Assembly (NCBI GenBank): GCA_016630955.3
Contig: CM049993.1
Span: forward strand, 1,426,001-1,490,000
Length of the DNA: 64,000 nt
Direction of reading: 5' to 3'
Source of the DNA: Didymella arachidicola
Lineage: Eukaryota; Ascomycota; Dothideomycetes; Pleosporales; Didymellaceae
The notes under the pieces were generated by a model. It made no database searches. It saw only the letters and a program-made list of their open reading frames with translations, and had not been told where the DNA came from. Each line of letters opens with the position of its first letter. Position 1 is the first letter of the stretch. The position numbers and the translations under genes were made by a program. This document shows, piece after piece, positions 19,127 to 32,566 of the stretch.

Positions 19127-21270
19127 TCACGACCAGACATCCTCCTGATACTGGTTCGATGCCCTCATAGCCTTGACAATCTCCTCGCCCTTCGTCTCGG
19201 GCACATTCCTGTACTTGGCAATGATCTTGCCCAAGAGCGTGTTGACTTCGCGGGCCATATGTGCGGCATCTCCGCAGACGTAAAAGTATGCCTTCTGTTC
19301 CAAGAGCTTGTTGATTTCCTCGCCATGCTCCTCAATCTGGTGCTGAACATAAACCTTCTTAGGACCGTCTCGTGAGAACGCGGTGTGAAGGACAAAATTG
19401 TCGCCGAGAGCCTTCTTATATTGCTGCACTTTATGTCAATCATTGTACATATTTTTGCGAAGTGCATGAAACTTACCTCCCACTCCTTCTCGTACAAGAA
19501 ATCCTCGGACTTCTTTCTGCAGCCGAAGAACAATACAGTCTTGCCAACGTTCTGGCCAGCCTTGGCTTGTGCGGCCCTCTCCTGGACGAAACCGCGGAAG
19601 GGCGCGACACCGGTACCGGGACCAACCATGATAATGGGCTTTGAGGGGTCCGAAGGAAGCTTGAAATTTGAGTGACGGACATGGACAGGTACGTGAATAC
19701 CATCGTACTTGTTGCGAGGGCCAGTAATCGCGTAATTCAAGCCATGCGGGTCTGGGTCTGGGTCGCCATGTTGCTTCTGCTTGAGAGCCAGGAGATAGTT
19801 CGTGGTGACACCCTTGAGAACATGTGGTGAGTCGGCTCTCTGGACTGATTCGACCACTGCTGTGATCGAAATCTTGTCTTTCTGAACCAGGGAGGAAGAC
19901 GAGATGGAATAGTAACGCGGCTGGATCTTAACGAGGCCTTCAATGAGGAAAGAGAAGGGAATGTTGGTCCAAGCCTGGCCCTTGCCTTCAATTTCCAGCA
20001 ACTGAGCCAAGTTGAGGTGACGGTTGGAAACCTTTTGCTTGAAGTAGTCCTTGTCACTACCGAGCTTGGTCATCTCGGCCTTGATGTCGTCGTTTGGAGC
20101 GAATTGAGCCAGACCGGAAACGAGCTGGCGAGAGACGGCTGCACCAATTTCCATGTGAAAGCGGATCGCGGCATCATATGTAGTGGGTGATGGGAAGGGA
20201 ACCTTTGCAGTAGGGTCGAGGCCCTTGACTGCAATGACAGTATGACGCTTATGCTCCTTGCCGAGGACCTTAAAGACGCGGTCGACTTCCTTGCCAGAAT
20301 TGGTAGGCCACACCGCAATGTGGTCACCAGTTGTATACGACAGATTGGAGCCAGCAATGCTGATCTCCATGTGCAGGCAGTTTCGATCGTTCGCGGTGAA
20401 GAGTTCGGAGGATTCGACGATGGGGGCAATGAACGGGTTGTTGGCATTGTAGGGTCCTTTCTGCTTGCCCTCGAGGTGGTTCTTGTTGGGCTCGCCGAGG
20501 TAGACTGTGTCATCCTCGGGGGTAAGCTCGTCCTTCTCAGTAACCTCGAAGACAGGCTCATAGGCAGCTTCGCGCTCTTCAAGACCCATCTTCTCAGCAA
20601 CAGCAGCCCACATAGGCTCCTTCCAGGCGAGGAAGTCCTCTTCCATTGTGCCAGCACCATCATCACCCTCGCCAGCAGCGCCGAGACGAGTTGCACCGAG
20701 CCTGGTGAGGTACTTGTCGACGTTACGGACCATTGAGTTGTAGTGTTCGTATGTATTGTTTCCAAGACCGAATGCAACATACTTCAGGTTGGCCAGAGGC
20801 TTGTCGTTAGCACCACCGCCCTCGCTGAAGTTGATGTCTTCAGAACCGATGAACTCGTAGAACTCGACAGCGTTATCCGTGGGCTCACCCTCACCATAAG
20901 TGGCAAGGATGAAGATAGCGAGCTTGTCATCAGGGAAAGTGTCCAGGTTATCAAAGTCGTACTCCTCCAAATCTGCTACCATTGTCTTGAGGCCGAAGCG
21001 GGAGTGCCCCTCCTTGGAGATACGAGATGCATAGTCCTCGGCGGTACCGGTCTGGCTGCCATAGAAGACAATACAGTTCTTGTCTGACTCCTCCAACTTC
21101 TCGATGATGTTGCGAGACTTGCCCGCTTTTGCAGCGCCGTTGGCACCTGCTAGCGAACTGCCATAAGGGTCGGCGGAAACAGCCCAATATGTGCCCTTGG
21201 TGAAGTAGGCGACAGTGCCGAGCAGCAGTGCTGCCAGCACCACGATGTCGAGAGTGTCGAGTTGCGCCAT
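19127..21270 (-). CDS. NADPH-cytochrome P450 reductase
   Basis: Exons 21270-19477 and 19423-19127 encode 696 aa, the usual length for a fungal CPR. It passes electrons from NADPH through FAD and FMN to microsomal P450s. An N-terminal membrane anchor (LDIVVLAALLLGTVAYF) puts it on the ER facing the cytosol. The FMN domain has YGSQTGTAEDYA, ATYGEGEPTDNA and FGLGNNTYEHYN. The FAD domain has RYYSISSSS, and the NADPH site has GPGTGVAPFRGF, FFGCRKKSEDF and YFYVCGDAAHMA. The C-terminal EDVWS carries the stacking Trp. A 53-nt intron (GTAAGT to GTGCAG) falls between KEWE and QYKK. The ATG at 21270 starts the anchor (MAQLDTLD); the frame extends further upstream without support. Confidence 0.96.
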
Positions 21271-23009
21271 GATGCTCGAGAGCAGTGGTGGAGGGGTACA
21301 GACACGGAGACGCGCTGCGATCTGGACACGAGTCGCTCCCACTGTAACAGGGAAAGTGTAAGGAATATTTGTAGCGGCGTCAGCTGTCGGGTGGGACGGG
21401 TGCTTCAGGCGACCGTGCTCTCCTGTATGCAACGCCGATGTTTTATTGGTGGGGGTAGGATCGGCTGATTTTGAGGCTGAGAGCGTAGTCAGATCTGACG
21501 GGCGCAGGGCAAGCTTCTAAAATACTAGATATGCGCTGCAGACTCTGGGCGCAGCTATGTAGCCATATCACATCTGCCGTAGACTAATGATGTCGGGCGC
21601 TCGGTGGTGGCTTGGTGGACGCCAGCGCACGTAACGATTCCGCGGGCTCGAGTTCCTGAGGATGGCTCCCATTCGGTCTGCAACTAGAAGGCCTCTAATT
21701 AGACAATGACGTATTAGTTAGCTTCTACTGCCGCTCTCGTTTGAGAATGTTGCAAGAAACAGACTTTGTGATTGGCCCGCACCCCTGTTATCTATCCCCA
21801 CTCACAAAACTTATCCCAACTACCACAGTACGATAAAGTACGTCCGTCCGTCATCCAAATTTGTCATCCGGACGTCTCATGGACGAGCGGCCCTGCGGAA
21901 GACGGGTTCCTTGGGTGCCGATGCGGAGTAATGCTCTTGTACACACAGTATGCCGCCGAAAACTACTGCCCAGTATCGCGGAAAGTCGGAGGGAGACGGC
22001 TGCATGCTGCAGGCATTCCGATGAACATTCGTATTCAATGACCGCGACACATCGAGGAAAACATCGAAACTCGATAGCTAGCTGTCACTGGCAAGCCAGT
22101 GCTGACGCCATCCAGCTCGCTTGTCAGCACGAGTCTGATGCAGCGTGTGTAAGCCTCGTGGTGTGACAGGAACTTACCCAGGGTTCTGGCTTCAACACAA
22201 TACTGTGTAGAGGTGAGGCTGCGCGAGTTGCCCGGTCCTTCGGCCCCAGAAGCCCCGCACCAGGCCCTTTCTCTGATTGAGCAGACTCCAGAAATGATGT
22301 CTGCGCAGAAGGACAGACTGAGAGTGACCTAGCAACGTCCCGACTCACATACCACTGATCTCGAGTATAGTGTCCAGGCATGCAGAGTTTGGCGCTGACG
22401 GGCTGCCGAACGGCCTCCAATCTCCAGAACGTATTCAGCCTGTCCTGATGTCACTCTCTCGCTGGCACTGCACGCCCCAAGTCCAACGAGAGCTTAATGC
22501 AAGGGCCCAGGAGCGAGGCAGTATGGCATCCGTTACGCTAGGCAAATAGTTCGTCCTCTGCCGCGTAGGTGACGGCAGTCACGAAGCGATGGAGATGTAG
22601 TCCCACACATATGAGGACGCGCTGATGAGATACCTGAAGCTCTTGTACCACGTGCGAATGCGAGTATTTAATTTAATTTCCGTCTGCTTGATCTTCGTAG
22701 CCGCAAAGAAGCCGTGACAAGGCAGATCATGGGGACCAATCGGGCTAGCATTCAGGCACGAGAGACTGGCGCCCGCGGTCCATGCATTTCGTCCATGTCC
22801 CAATGGCAGACGTCGCTTGCCTCACCCACAGGCTGTTAATCCTTCCGTCGACCCAGATGACGATCTCTTCGTCTGTCCATGAGTGCTCATGTGTGAGTTG
22901 GCTTTTCTCTTGTCGCAGCAGTACCGCCTGAAGGCGTGGCGTAGAGGCGCCATGGGGACTTAGTGTTGGATGCCGCAGACGGGGCGGTGTTTGAGACTAC
23001 CAGGCCGCT
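21271..23009. other. Intergenic region, CPR promoter to PAG1 upstream
   Basis: This 1.7-kb stretch holds the CPR promoter on the left and the 5' region of PAG1 on the right. The first coding exon of PAG1 is probably near 22879, where an ATG is followed 14 nt later by a GTGAGT donor. I see no other gene. Confidence 0.4.
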
Positions 23010-26000
23010 GTGGTGTCAGGGCCGAGCTTGTCTGAACGCCCGCACTGCAGCCTGCTGTGTCCGAGAGTGTTGCTGACGTTTGTGCCTGATCCAGCTGCTT
23101 CGCACTCAAATGCGCAAGCTCGACAAGCTTCAGCTTCCCAGGCTCCTTCACGCGAGCCGAGTGTGACCCGCGGACGCATAGCTTCTCGTACCAGGGCGCC
23201 CGGCGTCCCCCTTCCTAGCAGTAGCAGTAATTCGAGTCCTGACGGGGCACTTGAGCGCACCCTTGAACGCAGGCCTTCCCAGTCCTACGCCCACAACCGC
23301 AACACCTCCATCTTATATGGCCAGCCTCAGCATCACTCGCGCAACACGAGCTACGTGAACTCGCCGGCTACCAGCCCCCTCAGCGAGCACGCACAGGTCA
23401 TAGCCGGTCTCGATGGAGCTGTCATGTCACAGGACACCATAACGGCCGCGTTCTCTGCGCGCGGCATGCCAGGCGGCGCAAGCCCTGATGCTTTGTCGAC
23501 CGTTGACCCTCCCAGACCACAGCGCACCGTTAGCAGGGCTTCACGAAAGGGCCATGTCCACCACCGCTCCCAGTCGCGCCACCACCAGCACACGCATGAG
23601 CTCAAGACAGTTGGCGAATATGCGCTGCACCACCTCTTCAACTCGTTCATCAGTCAAGCGGACCAGAAGATTATCCAGTGCATGACGGACCGGAGTCAGC
23701 CGGAGGCGGAGGTGGAATTCATATGTGGTCCTGGGGTTGATCTCAACTTTGATCAGCTCATTGCGGCGCTTGGACACATTGCGCGGCACAAACCAAAGCC
23801 TCTGATAGACACTATCATGCTCTGGCGCAAGGCGAAGAGCGAGGAAGCTTCCAAACTACGCGCACAGCTGCAGACCGTAAGACAACGCTCCACACATTCA
23901 GGCTATCCTGCTAATGCAATCAGGCTCGACAAGCCAACGCGCCAGCTCACCCTCATCTGGCTCGTCGAAACACGGAATCGAGCCAACACCTGCCCGAGAA
24001 CATGTCAACGACATCCATAGCCGCTGGTGCTGAACAGCTACTCGCGCTACAAGATACTGTGACACTAGCGGAGCAGCGATCCACGGTGTCAACTTACATC
24101 CTCTGCCGAGTGCTCATTGAGATCATGAGCCAGACCGACATCCACAATCTGACTGTAGACATGGCGGATCGTTTGCTCGGTCTCTTCTATGGACAGCTGA
24201 ACACCGTGGATCCTGAGCTCGTTGAAGTGTCGAACCTCAGCAAAGCCAATTATGCTGTCTTTAGCCAGCTGCTCGGCGTTCTAAGTGGCCTTATCTTCGA
24301 TCCTGTGCAGGAAAAGTTCATTGTGGACCTCAATACCATCGACACTCAGTTGTCCGTCAAGGGCCAGTACACACGGGACATCGAGCAGAAAGGAGCACAG
24401 CTCATCCGTGCTCTGCGCTATTTGAAGGTCAAAACATACCCGGAAGAAGCATGGGACCGCACGTGTAACTTCATGCTGTCGCTTGCAAAACTGTTCGTCA
24501 GTGCACATGGGCACCCCATGAAGTATGCTTTCTGCCAGGTCCTGAGGGAGCTCCTTTTACGAATTGCGTCGAAAGCAACCGTCGAGATCAGCTCACCGAA
24601 ATGGAAGCCTGTAGTCGATATGATGAGGCAGAGAGCTGCTGTGTTGCTTGGCAAGCCAAAGCATTGGCATGAGGCTTTCCCTTTGATGACTGCACTTTTG
24701 TGTGTCTCGCCTACGGAGACCTTCACTACGCAGTGGTCTGCACTTGCCCTCTCAACACAACCACGGCTTAAAGAGAGAGCAACCCGGCCAATAGCGCTCC
24801 GAGGGATCTGCCAGTTGGTGTGGACGTATTTGTACAGAAAAGGACCCGACCCATCGGCAACGACTGTGCGCAAGCTTGAAGATATCATTCGAATGATTTT
24901 CCAGCCCGGCAGGCGATCGTACCTCTCGACCGAACCTGCCATTGCCGAGCCACTCATCCAATTGACAAGGATCATTGGGTACAAGTATCAGGATCTTTGC
25001 TTCAAGACCATAATTTTTCCATTGCTCAATGCCGAGATGTTTGCCTCTGGTCGGGAGCTTCGCGTCGAGAATCTGGAGCCTGACCGTATGGTCCTAGGCA
25101 TTCGCTCATTCCTTGCAATCATGGCAGATCTAGAGAGTTCAGAACAACCGCCCTTCCCAATTACATTCGACTACGATCCAAATGCAATTCTGCCAGAGCT
25201 GCCGGCCCTCCCAGTCAGCCCGCGACCGAACCGAAGTCTTCCGATCAAGTCGTCATTACTGAAGGAGGAGCGTCTGTCACGGCCTGTCAACTTCAGTGAC
25301 TTTGCTGAAGTAGCGAAGGAGTCTTACGTACGCTTTTGTAAGATCTTAGGCGAAATCACGATCATTTGTGACAACGCATTTGGTGGACAAGCCGTTTTAG
25401 ACGAGAAATTCTCCCTTCAGACACCAAAGACACCTATGGCAGAAGCGTTCAGCTTTACCCGAAGAGAGGACCACCAAGGATCTGGCGATCCTAAGCAAGG
25501 TTTTTACGATCTCTTGCATGTCGCAGTGCAAGCTTTGCCGCGATGCTTGTCACCTCACATCCCTTTCAACGCATTGGTCAACCTGTTGTGTACAGGAACG
25601 GCACATGTGCAGAGCGACATCGCGGTGTCCTCGGCTCAGTCTCTAAAGTCGATCGCCCGGCAATCCCACGCACAACAGGTCACGATTGGCTTTGCTCGCT
25701 TCATATTCAACTTTGACGACCGGTATGCCACCATGTCAGATGGCGGTATGCTCGGTGCTGGACACATAGAGAGCACGCTGAGGCTTTATGTCGAGCTCCT
25801 GGAGATCTGGATCGAAGAAATCAAGCAAAAGGTTCGCAAAACAACGCTCGACACACCCGAAGAAGGGGCTGGCAGTAGGGCTGCTCTTCTTGACCTATCT
25901 TCTGTATGGACGCACGTGGAAGAAGTCGAGTCCCACGGCCTGTTTTTCTTGTGCTCACCCTCTCGTCGTGTGCGCTCATACGCAGTTACTGTTTTGCGTC

Positions 26001-29000
26001 TCATTACCGAGTTCGATACGGCGCTGGGTGCCACTAATACTCGCATAATTCGCGTCATGGAGGGTGGTTCACAGAAGGTTATGGACATCAGCGACGAGAA
26101 GTTGTCTCTTGCAGAAAGAAGCCGACTCCAGCGTGGGATGCGCAAGAGCAATGTACAGAGCACCTTGGTGGAGTTGTGCAGTAGTGACGTGCCCTACGAC
26201 TCCACGCTGTGGTTTAAAATCTTTCCGAACCTGGTTCGCATCAGCTTCGAAGTCTGTCCGTTCGCCGTCACCCTTACTCGCGACATCGTATGCGCAAGAC
26301 TGACTCAAATGCATCGAACGTTACTTGCACTCGGCGATGGGCCGCGCCCCACGCCGTATTCTCCCTTCGAGCCTGGAAGCGTGAGCAGAGTCACGAATCG
26401 TCTCGCTTCTACATCACCTCAGGTCGTCATCGAACAGTGGAAGCTCTATCTCATCTTTGCCTTCACCACCTTGACAAATACTGGACAAGCCGGTGCCGTA
26501 CCGCCCAGTCAAATGTCTCAGCACTCACGAAACAGCTCGAAATCATCCCAGAAAACTATCAACAAGTTACACATCGCTAGCGAGCTGTTTGCAAAGGTGC
26601 TCCCTGCCTTGTCCGTCGACAACAGCGCTGTGCGCGAAGCGGCCGTAGCCGGCCTCGGATCAATCAACCTGAATCTTTATCGGACACTGCTAGAGTCCTT
26701 GCAAGGGATCGTCGCTGCATGTGCTGAAGAGGCAAAGACCCGTCTGGGAGCACACACCAGAACATTAAGCAGCCCAAGAAGGAACCAGCGCACTGACCAC
26801 TTGCGCACCGAAATCACTCATGTGTACAAGCTCACGTCTCAGTTCCTGCGACTTCCGGAAGCATACAATGATGAGTGGATCGTCAACAATTTGGTCAATT
26901 ATACAAAGGACCTAAGGATTTTCCTGAGTGATGCCGAAGTCCAAAACGAGTGGGGCTTTCAAAAGTTGCGCACACATTACTGTGGTCTTGTGGAGGTCCT
27001 CTTCGAGGGTATCAACAGAACAAATGACCCTCTGCAGTGGATGCCATTCCAGGCTCGCAAGGCAGCCTTCACCCTTATGGAGGACTGGTGTGGCTATTCC
27101 GCGAATCAGCCGCAAGTCCGCCAACGTGAAGAGAATATGCGCAGGTCTATGCTCGATCGAGAAGCAGACATGGGCAAGAAGGGCATCGCAACAGCAGCTA
27201 TGGAGATCGAGAAACGCGATCTGCGTACTGCGGCTCTAAGTGCCATGGCTGCATTATGCGGTGGTCCAGTAAGCATCACAACCGACAGCAAAGTTCTCAT
27301 GCAGTTCGATGTCCGCCGAATGCTATCTTGGATCGACAGTATTTTTGAGACTCCCAGCGATCGCACACACGCTATCGGCCGAAGAGCGTTGATGAACCTT
27401 ATCATCCACAATCGGGAACACCCGTATCTCTTGGATCGTGCCATCGAGATGTGCTATCTGTCCAAGTCGTCGAAAGCATTGGATAGTTACTTTGAGGTGG
27501 TAACTCAAGTGCTCACACGGCGGGAAGACTACACATTGCCGTTCTGGAAGGTGCTTAGTGCAGGTCTTTACACACTGGGGCACGAGAACAGCGAGATTCG
27601 TGTAAAGTCTTCCCGCTTGCTCAGAACTTTGGAAGGCCGAGAGCAGAAAAATTCGAAGCTGCAAGACCTCGACATCAGTATCTCGGATAAGACGATCGCC
27701 GTGTATAAGCTGGCCCAATTTGAGACATCCCGTCGACTTGCGAAGCAGCACTCGGAGCTCGCTTTCCTCGTTTTCTCGCAATTCTCATACTATTTCAAGG
27801 AACTACAACCCGATCATCAGCGAAACATGGTCGCTGCGATGTTGCCTTGGATCCAGACCATCGAACTTCAGGTCCAACCCGGCGGCGGGCCTACAGCCAA
27901 CTCATACATGCTGCTGGTCAACCTCTTCGAGATAACCGTTCGCTCGGGCAATGCTCTGCACAACGAAATTCAAGCTCTCTGGCAAGCATTGGCTACCGGC
28001 CCCTACGGAGGCAACGTGCAGCTAATCCTTGACTTCGTCATCAACCTTTGTCTGGACAAACGAGAGCAGAACTACGTGGACTTCTCGAAACAGATTGTCG
28101 TTCACCTGTCTAGTACACCGGCTGGGCAGAAGGTCGTCGAGTTTCTCCTCTTGCAAATCAATCCCCGCTCCCTCGTCAGCGAGAAGCGCGAGCCAGTGCC
28201 GCCTCCAGCGGATGCCATGAACCTGCCATATCTAGCAGATCTCAACGCTCTGCTACCGAGCAGTAACAAGCAGGTGGGTACATTTTTGCCATACCTTCTA
28301 CTCACGCTAATCATTATAGTCTGGCTTTGCACTTGGTCAGGTTTGTCTGATACTGCTCGTGGATTTGATGGTGTCTCCTATTGAGCTCGCGAGCGAACAC
28401 GTACCTCTGCTGCTGCAGGTCGTCCTTGTCCTTTGGGACCACTACACGCCTGTCGTCCAGGACCAAGCACGAGAGATGCTGGTTCATCTCATCCACGAGC
28501 TTGTAATCTCCAAAATCGAAGACGATACCCTGGGCATCGATAAACGTGCCATCGAAGATTTCGTAGAGAACATCCGTCAGCACGATGCCAAGGTCGTTTG
28601 GACCTACGATGACAAGAACAGCAAAGAGGCACAAGACTCCAGCGCCAAGGTGCCTGAGTCAATGGAGTATGTGTCTGGCGAAGTTTTGAAGTTCTTCACC
28701 CTTGCCTACCCTGGTCTCAGGGAAGCATGGGGAAGGGTAGCGCTTAATTGGGCTACCTCGTGTCCGGTCCGACACCTTGCTTGTCGATCATTCCAGCTCT
28801 TCCGTTGCATCCTAAGTTCGCTCGATCAGCAAATGCTTTCTGACATGCTCGCCCGACTATCTAATACCATCTCTGACGAAGAAAGCGACATCCAGACTTT
28901 CTCCATGGAGATCCTGACTACACTACGCGCGATCATCGAAGCTTTAGCCCCGGAAGACCTCATACAGTATCCTCAACTCTTCTGGACGACATGTGCTTGT

Positions 29001-30815
29001 CTTGATACGATACACGAAGGCGAGTTCATGGAGAGTCTACTAATGCTGGATAAGTTCCTTGACAAACTCGATCTTGGTGACACTGTAGTCCTCCAGGTAC
29101 TCGAGGACAGCTGTCCTGAAAAGTGGGAGGGCAACTTTGAAGGCCTTGCCCAACTGACCTTCAAGGGCATCAGATCTAGCACCTGTCTGGACCGGTCTCT
29201 GCGCATCTTAGACAGGCTCGTCGTTCTACCATCCAGCCGGATAGTCGGAGATGACACGCGACTCATTTATACCATACTGGCCAATCTACCGAGATTCATA
29301 AGGTCTTTCGAGACGATCAAGAGGGATCCAGGTGTCAAAGCTACTGCCGAAATCCTTGCTCGTGTGGCCGGGGAGCAGTATCAATGCACCGCGCTCGCCG
29401 ATGCCCTCACATCCTTCGCGTTAAAGCGATATCGACATGAAACGGATTTCCTGTCTCAAACTCTGTCTGCTCTTCGGTCCACTTTTTTTCCTGATCTCGA
29501 GCTAGGCAGCCTGATCTTCCTGCTCAGCTTGCTTACAAACAAGATAGATTGGATGAAGATCAACACCATGGAGGTGTTGTGTATCTTGTTACCAGAGATT
29601 GAGATGCGCAAACCGGAGATTGCATCTAAGGGCCCTGATCTGATCTCGCCCTTGCTGCGACTGTTACAGACCGAGTTCTGCCCACAAGCTCTGCGCGTGC
29701 TCGATTTCGTCATCAATCTCAGCATGACTAATGCCCCAACGCCATTCGAGAAGCAACACATTCGAATGAGTATGGCCGGGTCTCATTCAACCAGAGGATA
29801 CAAGAAGCAATTTGAGAAGACACAGTCGTTGTACGGCATTCCTGAAGAGAGCGGCTGGTCGATACCGATGCCTGCCCATCACTCGCACCTGACCAGAGCG
29901 AATGTGCACGCCGTCTTCTACACATGCGGCAACCTCGAAGGCGCCGATGCTCCTGAGTCAGCAACCCCTAAAATCGAGTTCCGCGCAGACGAGTTTCCTT
30001 TCAGTCCGTTGTCGGACTATCGCACAGCAACCATGACATCTGAAGACACACGTGGCGAGGGTCATATTGGCGACCTCGTAATGAAATTGGACAGTCTAGA
30101 TGACTTCTTCGATGACGACGATGATGATGATGACGATGACGATAATGAGACGCTCACCGACCTTCCTAATTTCACATCGAGCCACTACCAACCCAACGGC
30201 TCTTACGTTAACAATACACTCAACACACGGGAAAACCTCTACGATCAACAGACTGCACCGATTTTGCTAAAGTCCTTGACACGCAATGCAAGCGTCACAT
30301 CCTTTCAATCAGGGTTCCACAACGACCATGTCAAGCTGTCTCCTGCACGAGACCCTGGCGTCATGACGCCAGGCGCCTTCAGCTCTTTCAGTTCAACACC
30401 GACTAATCCTGGGCCCACAAGCGCCCCTCGGCCTGGTCTACATGCTCGATCCGTAACCTCTCCGTCCGCGCCCAACCTAGGCCAGCGCATCTCGCCTTCA
30501 CTCTCAACAACTGCACTAGACGAGGTCGGTGAACCTTTCTCCGACGATGACCTCCGCTTGACAAACTCCGATCGCACTTTTAGCCTCGAAAATATGACTA
30601 AGCCTGTCGCCCACAGCACAGGTAGCCGAATACGAAATGGCATGCGGAGGCTGACTGGGGGCGGAGGAGATGGCAAGGAGGGGATGAAGACAAGAGAAGC
30701 GATCAAACAGGCACTACAGAAAAGCCCGCAAGTACCCAAGGTACCGGATATCTATCTGCACAATCCAAAGAGTTCGGATTTACAGCAACGACTGAGCTTC
30801 CTGGGACTAAACTAG
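23010..30815 (+). CDS. TAO3: Cell morphogenesis protein PAG1/TAO3 (Furry family)
   Basis: Exons 23010-23876, 23924-28273 and 28320-30815 give at least 2570 aa. Family members (yeast Tao3/Pag1, fission yeast Mor2, animal Furry) are giant HEAT/ARM-like scaffolds of the NDR kinase Cbk1-Mob2 (RAM) network, controlling polarised growth and cell separation. Recognisable parts are the N-terminal conserved region starting ELKTVGEYALHHLFNSFI, a long helical middle (LDSYFEVVTQVLTRREDY, FWKVLSAGLYTLGHENSE) and the C-terminal conserved block (VSPIELASEHVPLLLQVVL). The first 190 residues are disordered, rich in Ser, Arg and Pro. The tail after the 11-Asp run near 30113-30148 is disordered too. The N-terminus is unresolved: 23010 is a GTG, an in-frame stop lies at 22992, and the true start must be reached by splicing. 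Confidence 0.9.
30113..30148 (+). repeat. Aspartate-codon microsatellite in PAG1
   Basis: GAT/GAC codons run almost without break and encode eleven consecutive Asp after DSLDDFF. The mixture of GAT and GAC shows it is not a perfect trinucleotide repeat. It lies in the disordered C-terminal part of PAG1. Confidence 0.85.
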
Positions 30816-31041
30816 ATTGACCAGTAAGCTCACCCCGACGAAGGGACGATGCCACTTGATGAAGAGGTCGATAAGGGCGGGGAAGGGGTATGCGTAGCTA
30901 TATAACTGTCACCTTGCGTTGAGATACCAAATTACTTTCACGAAGAAAAGCAAATGCATCATAGTATTCGAAACTCGCACTCTGCTTATCAATTGGGCGC
31001 TAGGATCCATGTGCGTGGTCGAACCTGCCCATGTCATGCGT

Positions 31042-32031
31042 CTAGAACTCGTCTACTTTGACTTCCCTTCCCTCTTTCAATGGCAGATAGACCTTTTCCC
31101 ACAACTCACTCCTCTCACCAAGATGATAGCTCAGACTCACGTCCGCCAAACTCGCCTCGTCCCCACCGGCCATACCATCAAGCTGACTTATGATGTTCTC
31201 CAACCCCAACGCCTTCCCCGTAGCCTGTGTGGTCCCCGCCTCGAGCTCAACATGCACGATATGAATATGGAAATGGTAATATGTTGGCTGGTAATGCACA
31301 TACAGTTTCAACTGATCTGCTTCCAATTCCGGATACAATTTCACCGTAGCATCCAGCATCTTCTCGCGCATGTGCCGGACCCAGCCCACCTGGCTCTTCT
31401 TCAGGTCGCGCACGCTCCATATATCACGCCGCTCCACAATGCCCAACAAATGAAGCGATGAGAGCGTCTTACGGTCCCAGTTCAGATCGGGAAGTAACAG
31501 GAACCCTCTTTCTGCGTCTGTCTCCCGGTAGATGACATCTTCTTGCTCTTTCAGCCCGTCGAGGATGTTGTACACCCATTGCAGAGTGCCTTTTGTGTGC
31601 TGCGAGGCGATGTAGGGCTGCACGTATGAGGCGTATAATTTGGGGGTTTCGTGTACGATTCGGAGGCCTTGTTTGGTGTATTTCTTGACGTGCTTGGCGG
31701 TGCAGGGGTAGATCAGGTTGATCTTGAAGTCTGGTGGTGGTGGGTCTCTGCCAGATGCTGATGGGTTGCTGTTCGCAAGAAACCAGGCGTAGATGTCGTT
31801 AGCGCCAAGGTTTTTGATGTTGCGTAAGGATGTAGAGAAGCCCTGCATGTTAGCGTCCGTGATGTCGAACGCTGCGCGCTCTGCGATGAGCAGCGCATCT
31901 TGGGAGTCGATCGTGCCCAGGAGAGAGATGCGTCGACCGGCTTGATCTGAATTGAGGAGACGGGTCAATTGGAATTTAGGTATCAGGGCCTCGACGTGAG
32001 CAGCCACGTGCGAGGGTGTTGTTGAGGTCAT
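31042..32031 (-). CDS. DCS1: Scavenger mRNA-decapping enzyme DcpS
   Basis: A single-exon frame of 329 aa. DcpS hydrolyses the m7GpppN cap left after 3'-5' mRNA decay, and yeast Dcs1 also modulates Xrn1. The HIT-family triad is clear in YYHFHIHIVHVE near residue 240. The N-terminal swapped domain is present (FQLTRLLNSDQAGRRISLLGTI, LIYPCTAKHVKKY), as is the conserved LLPDLNWDRKTLSSLHLLGIVERRDI-type region before the catalytic half. The ATG at 32031 (MTSTTPSH) is the first ATG; six more codons upstream begin with TTG. The gene is convergent with PAG1 and divergent from POLD4. Confidence 0.95.
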   Translation of the reverse strand: MTSTTPSHVAAHVEALIPKFQLTRLLNSDQAGRRISLLGTIDSQDALLIAERAAFDITDANMQGFSTSLRNIKNLGANDIYAWFLANSNPSASGRDPPPPDFKINLIYPCTAKHVKKYTKQGLRIVHETPKLYASYVQPYIASQHTKGTLQWVYNILDGLKEQEDVIYRETDAERGFLLLPDLNWDRKTLSSLHLLGIVERRDIWSVRDLKKSQVGWVRHMREKMLDATVKLYPELEADQLKLYVHYQPTYYHFHIHIVHVELEAGTTQATGKALGLENIISQLDGMAGGDEASLADVSLSYHLGERSELWEKVYLPLKEGREVKVDEF

Positions 32032-32566
32032 GTTGACTGATGAGGACAAGAGAAGCTCTGTTGCTTGACGAGGTCAGCTTCGAGTTTGTCAAAAATTGCT
32101 ACCGTCCACGACAAGCATTGTTGCCCTCGAAGTATATATCGATCGGGAGTGAACAAGCCCTAATAAACTCTCATGGTAATATCTGATGTAAGAGATAAGT
32201 GCGAAGGCAAGCACGAGCTCAAGAAGGCTCCAATCACATCGCATTCGATGAAATGAGGTATGCTCTTGTTCGAAACGACGACAGATAATATTGACGTGAC
32301 TAACCTTTGGAATAATCGAACAATTATACTGACAAAGGCTTCAGCGTCCTTAGCTTTTGAGCATTTGCTGAAACTGGATAGTGAATTCGTGGGCACGTGC
32401 TGACGCGAAATCACCTCGCCAACCAATTGACAACTCGCCAAGATCTCCTTACGTCACATTCGCAGATGCGCATTGGGACATAACGCGTCCCGCGCAACCA
32501 CGTACGCCGCAAATATCGCACATAATACGAGCTATTTCAACTACAGACACATATACGCCATTCAAA
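32032..32566. promoter_or_regulatory. Divergent promoter, DcpS / POLD4
   Basis: A 535-bp interval between divergent genes. The POLD4 frame is open upstream to 32381 but has no conserved content. No specific site is recognised. Confidence 0.4.
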
